Positions 1-9,238 are shown, counted from the first letter of the stretch. The stretch is 64,000 nt of DNA from Bdellovibrionales bacterium Ga0074139 (GCA_001464795.1 LNEB01000013.1:124001-188000), one strand, 5' to 3'. A program made the numbers and translations. Notes: generated by a model not told the origin, from the sequence alone.

Positions 1-781
1 ATAATTGAATGCCTAAACCCACGTTCCAATAGGTTTTTGAATCTCCCTGACGATTCTTTCGAAAATTAGGCTGTGAATACAGTAAATAAAGATCTGCTGA
101 AGTTCTTGCGTTCAAAAAGCTTTCGCTGTGAATTTTTTTACTTTTATTATTATCGATTAACTGATGAATATGTTTGTGGTTAGAAATAAAGCCAAGATCA
201 CCCGTGAATCGATCAATTCTTTTCTTCGATACCACACCCACGATCTGTCCTTTTTGATCAAACACAGGCCCACCGGAATTACCAGGACTGACTGACATGT
301 CTGATACGAAACCACTTTTACCAACTTTTGAAATAAGACCACTTGAAATGACATGTAAATAATCAGAGCGTAACAGGCTGGAGATTCTAAATATTGATCC
401 CCCAATCGGGTGACCAATGGTTGCAATACTTTGGCCTTCAACAAGCAATTGATCTTGAGGAAAAATTTTTAATACAGGCAACTGCACATCTTTTTCAATT
501 TGAATCAGTGCCAAATCTGAAGATTCAAGAAGTTGCACCCGGCTGGCTGATAAGCGAATCCATTCTGATAAATAAAAGTAGACAGAAATGCTTCTGTAAT
601 GATCTACACAATGGGCTGAAGTTAAAATTAAATTTTTTTCGATCAAAGCGCCCGAGCAAATGGCACCAGAAGAGACGATGATGGGTATGCTGCTTTTATT
701 TTGCTGATAAACTGATGACCAATTTTGAGCATCGGCTTGAAAGGCAAAAACAAAAAATAAAAAATTAACGATGAAATTCAT
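1..781 (-). CDS. Trypsin-like secreted serine protease (3' end outside window)
   Basis: Reading the minus strand from an ATG at 781 gives an open frame of 260 codons that reaches the window edge without a stop, so the C-terminus is missing. Residues 1-18 are a signal peptide ending near 'FQADA'. A chymotrypsin-fold catalytic triad is visible: His57 in 'TSAHC', Asp89 in 'SSDLALI' and Ser169 in 'SPGNSGGPV'. The product should be an exported S1-family endopeptidase acting in the periplasm or outside the cell; the substrate is unknown. The start overlaps the last 17 nt of cysE in another frame, so translation is probably coupled to the upstream operon. Catalysis is very likely because all three triad motifs are intact; the exact subfamily cannot be judged. 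Confidence 0.85.
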   Translation of the reverse strand, partial: MNFIVNFLFFVFAFQADAQNWSSVYQQNKSSIPIIVSSGAICSGALIEKNLILTSAHCVDHYRSISVYFYLSEWIRLSASRVQLLESSDLALIQIEKDVQLPVLKIFPQDQLLVEGQSIATIGHPIGGSIFRISSLLRSDYLHVISSGLISKVGKSGFVSDMSVSPGNSGGPVFDQKGQIVGVVSKKRIDRFTGDLGFISNHKHIHQLIDNNKSKKIHSESFLNARTSADLYLLYSQPNFRKNRQGDSKTYWNVGLGIQL

Positions 782-1265
782 TGAGCTTAACTGTTGTGTT
801 GGGTTCTACATTTTTTGTGACGACAGCATTAGCTCCGATTCTTGCATCATCACCGACAGTCACTGGTCCTAAAATTTTAGCACCTGTTCCAATCAAAACT
901 CGGCTGCCAACAGTCGGGTGCCTTTTGACGGGGTCAAATTTTAATCCGCCAAGTGTCACTCCATGGAAAATAATACAGTTATCACCAATTTCAGCCGTTT
1001 CACCAATGACCACACCCATACCATGATCGATCACTAAACATTTACCTATTTTAGCCCCTGGGTGAATTTCAATGCCGGTTAAAAATCTTCCACACTCGGA
1101 CATCCAGCGTGCTATAAAATAAAATTTCTTATTATAAAAACAGTGAGCTAAACAATAAAGCCCCACAGCTTTGGGACCGGGGTACAGTAGTAGAACTTCC
1201 CAAAAAGACTTCGCAGCCGGATCATAATTGAGATAGGCCTGAATGTGGGTTTTAATACTGCTCAC
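765..1265 (-). CDS. cysE: Serine O-acetyltransferase, short form
   Basis: The product transfers acetyl from acetyl-CoA to L-serine, the first step of cysteine synthesis, in the cytosol. Its 166 residues carry an N-terminal helical part and then a left-handed beta-helix of hexapeptide repeats. The family signature is clear: 'HPGAKIG', 'IDHGMGVVIGETAEIGD' and 'HGVTLGG'. It is shorter than Bacillus-type CysE (about 215) and enteric CysE (about 270). The usual closing segment with a V-G-x-P-A motif is replaced by 'TTVKLNEFHR', and the C-terminal tail that carries cysteine feedback and CysK binding in enteric enzymes is absent. Its start overlaps the upstream lipoprotein stop by 4 nt (ATGA), and its end overlaps the protease start by 17 nt. 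Confidence 0.9.
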   Translation of the reverse strand: MSSIKTHIQAYLNYDPAAKSFWEVLLLYPGPKAVGLYCLAHCFYNKKFYFIARWMSECGRFLTGIEIHPGAKIGKCLVIDHGMGVVIGETAEIGDNCIIFHGVTLGGLKFDPVKRHPTVGSRVLIGTGAKILGPVTVGDDARIGANAVVTKNVEPNTTVKLNEFHR

Positions 1266-1912
1266 TTTTTTTCCTCAACTTTGCGAAATCCTGAACAAAA
1301 TAGATCTTGGCGTTTTGAATCGTAAAAAGTCACCTGACTTACGATCCAAGATGTTTCTGTTTCAAGCAAAAATATAAAATGACCACCTAACACAGATAGA
1401 TGGCGGTCCCGAGTTGTATTTAAAGTAATTAAATCTTTAAATTCTAAACTTCCTAAGCTGGAACTCAAATCAAGAAGCTTATTACAACCAGAGCCTAAAA
1501 TTTCATTATCTACTTTTCTTTGCCGACTTTGGCTAATGAAGTAGATTTTCTTATTTAGAAGTTTATCTTTGACGGGAACATTGAAGCCAAGAAAAAAAGT
1601 ACCTGGCTGTCCAGTGACAACTTTTGATAAATCAATTTCTCCGCCTCCGCTGGGTAAATTAAAAATCGCCGCACTTTCAAGCAATATACCTTTATTTTTT
1701 TCACTCAATTTAAGAGATAAAGGTCCGTAGGTGATGGGCTTAGGCTTTGCAGGTTCAATCACATCTTCAGTAATAGCCCATATCTGACTGGGGATTTGAA
1801 AATCCATAGGTAAGTCTTCAACTTCGAAAGTGACAATATCTGACTTTTCAGCTGGTGATTTATTTTCACAACCCAAAAGAAACAGAATTAAAATAAGTCC
1901 TAGAGTCTTCAA
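1262..1912 (-). CDS. Lipoprotein of unknown function
   Basis: A 216-residue protein with a lipoprotein signal peptide: hydrophobic residues 3-13 followed by the lipobox 'LLGC' with Cys15 as the lipidation site. The rest is polar and mostly predicted beta or loop, with two further Cys pairs. I recognise no family. It overlaps its upstream neighbour (GYF/TPR protein) and its downstream neighbour (cysE) by 4 nt each, so all three are probably translated from one mRNA. Whether it sits in the inner or outer membrane cannot be decided; the residues after the Cys are 'ENKS', with no Asp at +2. Confidence 0.7.
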   Translation of the reverse strand: MKTLGLILILFLLGCENKSPAEKSDIVTFEVEDLPMDFQIPSQIWAITEDVIEPAKPKPITYGPLSLKLSEKNKGILLESAAIFNLPSGGGEIDLSKVVTGQPGTFFLGFNVPVKDKLLNKKIYFISQSRQRKVDNEILGSGCNKLLDLSSSLGSLEFKDLITLNTTRDRHLSVLGGHFIFLLETETSWIVSQVTFYDSKRQDLFCSGFRKVEEKK

Positions 1913-3600
1913 AGAGCTTCCTCGATATCATAACGAATATTAAGCAGCTCTGTGGATAAAGGATCTTGTGCTAAACCCTGCCCGATCACAAAGCGACAAC
2001 TTTCTGAAGATCCATCACGGCAGCTTAGTTTTGCTTTTAGCTCATAGACAAAAGTTTTAACTTTATTTTTTTGTAACATGGGACCTAGATAACTTTCTAC
2101 GCAAGCTTCCTGCTTTTCTTCCAAACAACCTTTTGCAAAATAATAATGAGAGGACTCTTCTTGTACCAAAGTTGGAAGCCTTTTTAAGGCACGAACTTCA
2201 GGCCATCTTTGCATAGAGGATAAAAGGTGCAATTGAGATAGCAGAATTCGACTGTTATTCGGGAATCGCACAAGGCCTTCAGCTAAAATCTTTTCAGCTT
2301 CAGTCCATCTTTGAACCTTAGCCATACATACCACTTGAATGGCGACTGCTTCTGGAGATCGATCTAAAATGGTATTGAACTCGGAACAAAACTGAAACAA
2401 AAAATTCCAGTCTTTCCATCTTTGATCAATGACAGGATCTTCACTGAATTGCATGGCAAAAACTGGCAATTCCATAAAAAAATCATCCAAGGCCTGCTGC
2501 ACCTCTGCTGCGGATCCTGATGTACTAGCTAAACGCAAACGCATGAGTTTCATCTCGGCTTTTAAGTAAGAGGAATTATCAGACGTAGATTTTAAAGCAC
2601 TTAACAAATTGGGAACTTCATCTTTAAATTTTCCCGACAATTCAACAAGAATAGCCTGAATGAGATAGGATTTTCTGGGCTCTTGGACAGAAATTTGCTG
2701 AGCTAATTTTAGTGCTTCTGACCAGTTGGATCTGGACATATAAACTGCTATTTGATTAATTTTTGTAGCAATGTTGGATGGCTCTAAAGTCAGAGCTTTT
2801 TCTAAATAATTTCTTGCGACTGAGGTGTCTCCATCATAAAGAGAATAAAGGGCTAACCCATTTAGATTTTGTAGCATTAATTCTTTATTGTTCGGATCTA
2901 ACTGAACTGACTTATCAAAAAATCTTTTGGCTTTCACAAGCTCACGGCCCTGAATAAGATGCAAAAACCCAAGCCTCATTAAAGCTAGAGGCTGCTCTGG
3001 AGTTTCAAGTTGATAATCTTTAAAGCTTTGAAAAGCTCTTTCATAAAGTTTGGCAGCATAAAGCTGTTGAATCTGAGTCCAGGTTTTCTTCTGCTGATTT
3101 TGCCAATTTTGTTTTTGAAAGAAAGCAAATACAGCCAGTAAAAAGCTGACTGCAAAAACAGCTGATAACAGCCATTTTCCAATGGGTATTTTTGCAGCTG
3201 GTGCTTGTGTACCATAGGTTTTGACCTTCACTTCACTTTGAATGTGTGGTTTCGCTGTTGGATGCGTCAAAGTGGGTTTTGCTTGAGGCGGTAAAATGGG
3301 CGTTGGCGTGGGAGTCATGCCATCATCTATTCGACGAGTCACACTGACTTGAGTATGGGCCGAAGTAAAAGTTTTCTCGATGGTCTCTGACTCGTTGGCG
3401 AGTTCTAAAACAGCGGTTTGTAATTCCGGCAAATCCCGAATGAACATCCATCGTGAGTTCGGACTTTTAGCTTCATCTAAAAGTCCCACTTGCTTGGTGC
3501 GAACAGCAACAGCTAAATCTGCAATCGTATAGGGCCCCATCAAACTTTCTGAGGCTTTAACGATCCAAATATGATCAGGGTTTTGAATGGTCTTTTTCAT
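1909..3600 (-). CDS. GYF_2-domain, single-TM, TPR-repeat protein
   Basis: A 563-residue protein with three parts. Residues 11-61 resemble the bacterial GYF_2 domain ('IWIVKASESLMGPYTIADL', then 'SRWMFIRDLPEL'), a peptide-binding fold usually read from the cytosolic side. A proline/threonine-rich linker (about 95-135) leads to one membrane helix at about 141-161. The remainder, about 175-560, is helical TPR-like repeats, for example 'AKRFFDKSVQLDPNNKE' and 'ARNYLEKALTLEPSN'. The likely topology is GYF inside and TPR in the periplasm, which suits an assembly or scaffold role; the partner is not known. It starts 18 nt after purH stops and overlaps the downstream lipoprotein gene by 4 nt. Confidence 0.75.
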   Translation of the reverse strand: MKKTIQNPDHIWIVKASESLMGPYTIADLAVAVRTKQVGLLDEAKSPNSRWMFIRDLPELQTAVLELANESETIEKTFTSAHTQVSVTRRIDDGMTPTPTPILPPQAKPTLTHPTAKPHIQSEVKVKTYGTQAPAAKIPIGKWLLSAVFAVSFLLAVFAFFQKQNWQNQQKKTWTQIQQLYAAKLYERAFQSFKDYQLETPEQPLALMRLGFLHLIQGRELVKAKRFFDKSVQLDPNNKELMLQNLNGLALYSLYDGDTSVARNYLEKALTLEPSNIATKINQIAVYMSRSNWSEALKLAQQISVQEPRKSYLIQAILVELSGKFKDEVPNLLSALKSTSDNSSYLKAEMKLMRLRLASTSGSAAEVQQALDDFFMELPVFAMQFSEDPVIDQRWKDWNFLFQFCSEFNTILDRSPEAVAIQVVCMAKVQRWTEAEKILAEGLVRFPNNSRILLSQLHLLSSMQRWPEVRALKRLPTLVQEESSHYYFAKGCLEEKQEACVESYLGPMLQKNKVKTFVYELKAKLSCRDGSSESCRFVIGQGLAQDPLSTELLNIRYDIEEAL

Positions 3601-3618
3601 TGTTCTCTCAATCTCTTA

Positions 3619-5136
3619 CTAATGCCGAAAGTGTCTTTGACCTGTTAAAATCATATGAATACCTAATTCTTGAGCCTTTTGAATCACTTCAGGATCTTTA
3701 ATGGATCCTCCAGGTTGTAAAATCCATCGGATTCCAGACTCAAAACATTTTTCAATGGAATCAGGAAAGGGGAAAAAAGCATCACTGACCAGTAAAACTT
3801 CTTTTACATCGGCATGATTTTTTTTCCATCTTTGTACAGCCTGCTCAACAGCATCCACCCGGTTGACTTGCCCCATGCCTAAACCTAAAGTTTGTCCGTT
3901 TCCAACAATCGCGATGGCATTACTTTTTAATACTGCACAAACTTTTTCACCAAATAGAGCTAATTCTTCTGGCACTAGTTCCGTTGCTGCACCTGTTCGT
4001 TTCCAACCTTTAGGATTAGATGTGAACACATCTTTATCTTGCAGTAAAAATCCACCGGAAATAGAACGAACTTCTTTTAAGTCTAATGTTTGAAAAACTG
4101 TCATTGGAGCTTTTATAAGTCTTAAATTCTTTTTACTTTTTAATAAAGCCAAACCATCATTTGAAAAATCAGTTGCCATCACACACTCGATAAATAAAGA
4201 GTTTAACAATTCAGCGTGTGCTGCCGTAATTAAAAAATTAGTGACTATGATACCACCAAAAACACTTACCGGATCTGATTGTAAGGTCTTTTTCAATACG
4301 ACTAAAGTGTCATTTCCGAAAGCAGCACCACAAGGATTATTGTGTTTTAATGCAATGGCCACCGGAGATTGAAATTGAGTTACAAACTGTAAAGCAGCAT
4401 CTAAATCTAATAGATTGTTGTAGGAAAGTTCTTTACCACCCAATTGTTCAATTTGTGAAAGCCCTTCTAATCGACCAGAGTTTTGAAACCACTGGGCCGA
4501 TTGCTGTTCATTTTCACCGTATCTTAACTTCTGCTTCAATTTTCCTGAGAAAGAATGAATATCAGAAACATTGGGATTAAGACTTGTCGCAATCATTTGA
4601 TCATAATCACTGATCAGCCTGAACACTCGAGAGGCCAAAAGTTTTCTGTCTTCAATCATCAATTGGTAATTTTTATTTTGAATCCAAGAGTAATCCTTAG
4701 GATCACAAACCACAGTGAGACTTGCAAAGTTTTTTGCGGCTGACCTTAGAAAGGAAGGACCGCCAATATCAATTTTTTCAATTAAATCCATACCAGTTAA
4801 TTGATCTTGCAGGGCTTTTTCGAACGGATACAAATTACCTACCACTAAGTCAAAAGCCTGAACTTGATGCTGTTTTAATGTGCTTTGATGCTCGGGTGAA
4901 TCAGCTTTAGCTAATAATCCCATATGGACGAAAGGATGCAGTGTTTTCACTCGGCCATCTAAAACTTCGGGAAACTTTGTGACTTCGCTGATGTCAGTGA
5001 TTTTCCAATTTTGTTTTTTTAAATACTTGGCTGTTCCACCAGTCGACACGATTTCAAGGCCTGCACGCACCAGGGGCTCGAGAAACTCGATGAGCCCTGT
5101 TTTATCACTGACGCTCACGAGTGCTCTTTTGAACAT
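3619..5136 (-). CDS. purH: Bifunctional AICAR formyltransferase / IMP cyclohydrolase
   Basis: This enzyme performs the last two steps of de novo purine synthesis: AICAR is formylated from 10-formyl-THF and then cyclised to IMP. The N-terminal MGS-like cyclohydrolase half shows 'SVSDKTGLIEFL', 'STGGTAKYL', 'DGRVKTLHP' and 'IDIGGPSFLRSAAKN'. The formyltransferase half shows 'LRYGENEQQSAQW', 'ALKHNNPCGAAFG' and the C-terminal 'QPGGSIKD' with 'TGQRHFRH'. At 505 residues it is near the usual length and looks intact. It shares one base with the mlaD stop (TAATG), so it is co-transcribed with the lipid transporter genes, an unusual neighbour for purH. Confidence 0.97.
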   Translation of the reverse strand: MFKRALVSVSDKTGLIEFLEPLVRAGLEIVSTGGTAKYLKKQNWKITDISEVTKFPEVLDGRVKTLHPFVHMGLLAKADSPEHQSTLKQHQVQAFDLVVGNLYPFEKALQDQLTGMDLIEKIDIGGPSFLRSAAKNFASLTVVCDPKDYSWIQNKNYQLMIEDRKLLASRVFRLISDYDQMIATSLNPNVSDIHSFSGKLKQKLRYGENEQQSAQWFQNSGRLEGLSQIEQLGGKELSYNNLLDLDAALQFVTQFQSPVAIALKHNNPCGAAFGNDTLVVLKKTLQSDPVSVFGGIIVTNFLITAAHAELLNSLFIECVMATDFSNDGLALLKSKKNLRLIKAPMTVFQTLDLKEVRSISGGFLLQDKDVFTSNPKGWKRTGAATELVPEELALFGEKVCAVLKSNAIAIVGNGQTLGLGMGQVNRVDAVEQAVQRWKKNHADVKEVLLVSDAFFPFPDSIEKCFESGIRWILQPGGSIKDPEVIQKAQELGIHMILTGQRHFRH

Positions 5137-6518
5137 TAAAAAGGAGCCCTTGTAAGTAAGAGTTTTAGATCATCATTGGTAAGAAATAATCCTGCGCCTA
5201 AATACCCTGACTGAAGATCTTGATTGTCCAAAGCATCGTCGAAACCGGCAATAACATAAAGTCCCCATAGAACTTCATACCGAGCTGATAATCTTAAATT
5301 TGTTTGATCAAAATCAAAAGCATCTATGGAAAATTTAAGTTTCTTACGGAAAAAGTGATAGTCAATACCAAGGCCTCCAGAACTTTCAATGATTCCACCT
5401 CGCAAAGTTAAATCCCAAAAATTCATGCCGTAGAGAGCTGTGAATTTAGTTCTACTTTTATAGGTTTTCTTTTCATCAAGGTCTGAAACTACGCTGCCGT
5501 CGGGATTGGTGATCAAAGAATTTGTTTCACGAACAAGCCCCACTGGATCATCGACAATTCCTAAAAAGTAAAACCGATCAGGACCCGGCTGAACATGCAC
5601 ACCTATGGTGGTGCGAGTCTCACCAATTTCACCCAAGTAAGCTCCGTGAAAATCAAAGGCTGTTTGTAAACGATTAGCAGATTCAAATAAACCTGACACA
5701 CCTTGAATGGCTGTATTCAACTCGTCGACAGTGGTTTCATCATTAATCAGTTTACCAATGGAACCCTCGCCCCGATTCACTTTGCCTGTGATTTCATCGA
5801 TGTTTTTCATCGTTGAATCAAGACGAGCCATTGTGTTTTTCCAGGTTTTTTTAAAACCCTTATCCGATTCATCATTAATGAGTTCATCTAAGGTTGTGGT
5901 GATGTTATTAACCTGGTCCACAATTTCGCCAATTTGTTCTTTGTTTTCACTGGTCATCTGGGATAGATCAGATGTTAACTTTTCGATATTTTGAACGATT
6001 CGGCCTAGGATGTGTTTGTTTGTTCCGTCTTCACTGACAGCATCAGCCAAGTTGTCCGTGACTTTTTTTAATGAGTCCGCGATTTCCCCAACTTTTGCTA
6101 ATACATTGTCCAAAGCCCCTTGATCGTTCACGTTCAGAATCTGAGCTCCATCTGGAAGTGGAGGATCCGATTCCCCACCTGGATAAACTTCTACGTGTTT
6201 ATCACCTAAAATTCCTGCTGATTTAATGGCCACTGCAGCAGATGTCTTCAAAGCTAATTCTGAATCTACAGAAATTTCCACTCGTGCTTGACCATTTTGC
6301 AGTTTGATATCTTTAATCACGCCGACTGGAATTCCAGCAGTTTTAACAGTGCTTCCTTTTATTAACCCAGTGGCAGAGGGAATAATGAAGTGAGCTTTTT
6401 GTTTAGTGGAAAAAAAGGCAGGATCATCACTGACTTGCATAGACATGGCGCCAAGAAGACCACCAATGAAAACGACCAATGCCCCAACTTTAAATTCCAT
6501 TGTGCTTAACCAACTCAT
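5136..6518 (-). CDS. mlaD: MlaD-type MCE protein with C-terminal barrel-like domain
   Basis: This is the substrate-binding MCE subunit of a Mla-type phospholipid ABC transporter. One membrane helix lies at about 8-27 and an MCE domain at about 40-118 ('GLIKGSTVKTAGIPVGVIKD', 'SAGILGDKHVEVYPGG'). A long helical or coiled-coil stretch with DUF-like heptads follows at about 135-285. The last ~170 residues are unlike ordinary MlaD (about 180 residues in E. coli). They are rich in alternating strands with aromatic girdle residues ('LYGMNFWDLTLRGGIIE', 'YLGAGLFLTNDDLKLLL'), as in outer-membrane barrels. A barrel-tailed MlaD that bridges the envelope is known in Veillonella; this protein has the same layout. 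It overlaps mlaF by 4 nt and purH by 1 nt. Confidence 0.88.
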   Translation of the reverse strand: MSWLSTMEFKVGALVVFIGGLLGAMSMQVSDDPAFFSTKQKAHFIIPSATGLIKGSTVKTAGIPVGVIKDIKLQNGQARVEISVDSELALKTSAAVAIKSAGILGDKHVEVYPGGESDPPLPDGAQILNVNDQGALDNVLAKVGEIADSLKKVTDNLADAVSEDGTNKHILGRIVQNIEKLTSDLSQMTSENKEQIGEIVDQVNNITTTLDELINDESDKGFKKTWKNTMARLDSTMKNIDEITGKVNRGEGSIGKLINDETTVDELNTAIQGVSGLFESANRLQTAFDFHGAYLGEIGETRTTIGVHVQPGPDRFYFLGIVDDPVGLVRETNSLITNPDGSVVSDLDEKKTYKSRTKFTALYGMNFWDLTLRGGIIESSGGLGIDYHFFRKKLKFSIDAFDFDQTNLRLSARYEVLWGLYVIAGFDDALDNQDLQSGYLGAGLFLTNDDLKLLLTRAPF

Positions 6519-7273
6519 TTTCGCTTCATTCCTTTTGAAACGAACCGTTTCACCAGTTCAATTTCTGAATTGTAAAAATCTTCAGCTGTTCCATAAAGCA
6601 ATACTCGCCCTGAATCTAGCATAGCGATTTTATTGGCAATACGGAAAGCGGCATACAAATCATGACTCACCATGATACTCGTCGTACCAGGACGAGCATT
6701 ATGAGTTTCTACGATTAGATTATCTACCATTTCTGTTAAAATGGGATCCAAGCCTGTCGTTGGCTCGTCATAGATGATTATTTCTGGATCTAAGGCCAGG
6801 GCCCGAGCTAATCCACAGCGCTTTTGCATTCCCCCTGATATTTCACTGGGAAGTTTTTGATAGTGCTTGGATTCCAGACCCACCTGTTGCAATTTTTTTT
6901 CTGCAATTTCATAAACTTTGGCTGGTTTAAGATTGCGTCTGTGTTCAAAAAGTGGAAATGCCACATTTTCTAACACTGACATATCATCAAAAAGTGCCGC
7001 CGATTGAAAAAGGACTCCAAATTTTTGTCGAAATTGCGTGAGCTCTTCAGAACTCATGGGGCCTAAATCTTGACCAAGAACTTCAATGCTTCCTGAAGTG
7101 GGTCGGAAAATTCCAAGAATATGCTTCAAGCAAACAGATTTTCCTGTTCCCGAAAAACCAATGATAGCAGTCAGCGATCCTTTTTCAACTTCCAAGTCTA
7201 AACCTTTTAGAACAAATTCTTTTCCATCAAAGGTTTTTTTTACGTCCCGGAATTTAACTGCTGCTTCAGACAT
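6515..7273 (-). CDS. mlaF: Mla-type lipid transporter ATPase
   Basis: The cytosolic ATPase of the Mla-type transporter, 252 residues. It shows Walker A 'GFSGTGKS', signature 'SGGMQKRCGLARAL', Walker B 'IIIYDEPTTGLDP' and H-loop 'MVSHDL'. 'SGGMQKR' is the form of the ABC signature typical of the MlaF/Mkl branch. It hydrolyses ATP to drive lipid movement through MlaE. Its start shares one base with the mlaE stop, and its stop overlaps mlaD, giving the order mlaE-mlaF-mlaD. No mlaB (STAS) or mlaC gene lies nearby. Confidence 0.95.
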   Translation of the reverse strand: MSEAAVKFRDVKKTFDGKEFVLKGLDLEVEKGSLTAIIGFSGTGKSVCLKHILGIFRPTSGSIEVLGQDLGPMSSEELTQFRQKFGVLFQSAALFDDMSVLENVAFPLFEHRRNLKPAKVYEIAEKKLQQVGLESKHYQKLPSEISGGMQKRCGLARALALDPEIIIYDEPTTGLDPILTEMVDNLIVETHNARPGTTSIMVSHDLYAAFRIANKIAMLDSGRVLLYGTAEDFYNSEIELVKRFVSKGMKRK

Positions 7274-8046
7274 TAAACATTCCCCATCACAACATCATAA
7301 AGCCTAATTAAATTTGCTAAAAAATAATCAAGTACAATAATCATAACCATGCTTATGACAACTCCACGATTAGTGGCCTCACCCACACCTTTAGCTCCAC
7401 CTTTTGTGTGATAACCTTTGTAAGAACAAACCAAAGCGAAAACGATTCCAAACACACTGGATTTGATCAAACCCTCCATGATATGTTTCAGCTCGACAGT
7501 TTGATTGATGCGATCAAAAAATACAGCTTGGTCCAACTCAACAAGCTGAACGACAAGAATCCAACTTCCTACCATCGCGACAAAGTCAAATACGACTGTT
7601 AGCAAGGGCATACAAATAAAAGCAGCTACAATCCTAGGAGAGATTAAATACTGGATTGTATTGACTCCCATCACATCGAGAGCATCGATTTGCTCGTTGA
7701 CCCTCATTGTTCCTAAGCGAGCTGCCATAGCTCCACCTGCACGCGCTGAAACAATAAGACCCGTTAGCACAGGTCCCAATTCACGAAAAATTCCCAAAGC
7801 TACAACCGGTCCTACTAAATTTGTGGCGTTCACAATTTTAAAACCCAGATAAACTTGAAGACTTAGTGCAAGTCCTGTGAATAAACTTGTTAAAGAAATA
7901 ATTCCAACCGACTGATTGCCTATAAATTCCATATGCTTCAAGATTTCAACTGTTCTTGAAGGTGGCTTAAATATAAGCCTGATGGATTGGGCCAACATAA
8001 TTGACATCTGCCCAACTTCATTAATGAAAGATTTAAGTTTACTCAT
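7273..8046 (-). CDS. mlaE: Mla-type lipid transporter permease
   Basis: A 257-residue inner-membrane permease of the MlaE/Ttg2B family with about five or six hydrophobic segments. Family motifs include 'GLALSLQVYLGFKI', 'FRELGPVLTGLIVSARAGGAMAA' and 'GTMRVNEQIDALDVMGVN' (given in pieces; the stretch is residues 87-128). The last of these contacts the ATPase. A short ribosome site (AGGA) lies directly before the ATG. The gene opens the transporter cluster and lies 58 nt after the alr stop on the same strand, so it may be expressed with alr or from a weak promoter in that gap. Confidence 0.94.
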   Translation of the reverse strand: MSKLKSFINEVGQMSIMLAQSIRLIFKPPSRTVEILKHMEFIGNQSVGIISLTSLFTGLALSLQVYLGFKIVNATNLVGPVVALGIFRELGPVLTGLIVSARAGGAMAARLGTMRVNEQIDALDVMGVNTIQYLISPRIVAAFICMPLLTVVFDFVAMVGSWILVVQLVELDQAVFFDRINQTVELKHIMEGLIKSSVFGIVFALVCSYKGYHTKGGAKGVGEATNRGVVISMVMIIVLDYFLANLIRLYDVVMGNV

Positions 8047-8104
8047 TCCTATAAAAGATTAGGTCTTGGGATCTAGAATAGCAACTGACAAATCAAGCGA
8101 TTTT

Positions 8105-9238
8105 CTAGAGATAAATTCGTGGAACTCTTTCGCCGATGCTTGTTAATATTTCCCATGGAATTGTTTGAGCTTTTTTTGCGACTTCAAAGGCAGAAATAAA
8201 TTCACCCGAGCTGGATTCACCTAAGAATAGGACTTCATTTTCACTTTTCACTGCAAAACCTGTTACATCCACCATTAAATAATCCATACAAATATTGCCT
8301 ACAATGGGAGCGCGCTGACCATTCCATAACACTTCAGACTGATTGGATAGCAGACGGTGCCATCCATCCGCATAACCAATAGGAACAACTGCAATGGAGG
8401 AATCTTTTTCAGCCACCCATCTATGATTATAACTGACGCCCTCGCCTTTTTTGACCTGACGAACAACTGAGGTGTGAGACTTTAAAGTTAAGGCTGGTTT
8501 AAATTCAAAACTTGAATTGACCACTGGATTGTATCCATACATCAGCAAACCTGGGCGAAGCCCCCAATTTTTTTCAAACAGAAAACCTGATTTTTGATTT
8601 TTCTTAAGCATTTCCATTTTGCAAACAATGCCACCACTGTTCAGCACATGATATTGATCTGTAACGGATTTCAATTGCTCTATGATAAGATGCAGCTTTT
8701 CAATTTGAATTTTACTTTGTGAGTTTTCAAGCAGTGAGTCTTCACTTTGATAAAGATGAGTCAGCAGACCTTGAACATGCAATTGAGGATTTTGTTTTAA
8801 AATTTGTAAGATTTCGAATGTTTGCTCAAAAGAAAGCCCCAGTCGGTTCATTCCCGTATCAAATTTAAGATGCAAATCTATGGATTGATTTAATTCACCT
8901 AATATTTTGAGCTGATCCAAATGGCTGACCACAGGGGTCAGTCGATGTTCAAGCATGGCGGCTGCCCCTTTTTTGTCAAAGCCCCGGAAAACAAGAATGG
9001 GAATATGAATTCCTAATTTCCTGAGCAGCAGACCTTCTTCAATCAGGCATACACCGATGTTTTGCACACCCCACTCTTGAAACTGTTTTGCCAAAAATGC
9101 ATCCCCATGGCCGTAGGCATTGGCTTTCACCATAGGACAAAGAAAAGTATCTGATGAAAATTGAGACCTAATTAAATCTAAATTGTGAAGCAGGTGATTT
9201 TTTTTAATTTCAGCCCAGGTTTTGCGGTAAATCTCCAC
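8105..9238 (-). CDS. alr: Alanine racemase
   Basis: A PLP enzyme that interconverts L- and D-alanine for peptidoglycan. The PLP lysine is in 'CPMVKANAYGHG' and the catalytic tyrosine in 'GEGVSYNHRW'; 'DTGMNRLG' and 'GNICMDYLMVDVT' are further family motifs. I chose a GTG at 9238, giving 377 residues, because it follows an AGAAGGA ribosome site by about six bases. A GTG at 9283 would add 15 residues with no family counterpart and a weaker site. Either start overlaps the end of the upstream gene. The position between a signalling pair and a lipid transporter fits a cell-envelope theme. Confidence 0.93.
   Translation of the reverse strand: MEIYRKTWAEIKKNHLLHNLDLIRSQFSSDTFLCPMVKANAYGHGDAFLAKQFQEWGVQNIGVCLIEEGLLLRKLGIHIPILVFRGFDKKGAAAMLEHRLTPVVSHLDQLKILGELNQSIDLHLKFDTGMNRLGLSFEQTFEILQILKQNPQLHVQGLLTHLYQSEDSLLENSQSKIQIEKLHLIIEQLKSVTDQYHVLNSGGIVCKMEMLKKNQKSGFLFEKNWGLRPGLLMYGYNPVVNSSFEFKPALTLKSHTSVVRQVKKGEGVSYNHRWVAEKDSSIAVVPIGYADGWHRLLSNQSEVLWNGQRAPIVGNICMDYLMVDVTGFAVKSENEVLFLGESSSGEFISAFEVAKKAQTIPWEILTSIGERVPRIYL

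Noticed and set aside
394-681. Plus-strand open frame over the trypsin-like protease
   Set aside because: The minus-strand frame here has a signal peptide and full catalytic triad; the plus-strand protein has no ribosome site or family motif.
781-1026. Plus-strand open frame over cysE
   Set aside because: Repetitive low-complexity product mirroring the hexapeptide-coding strand; cysE is clear.
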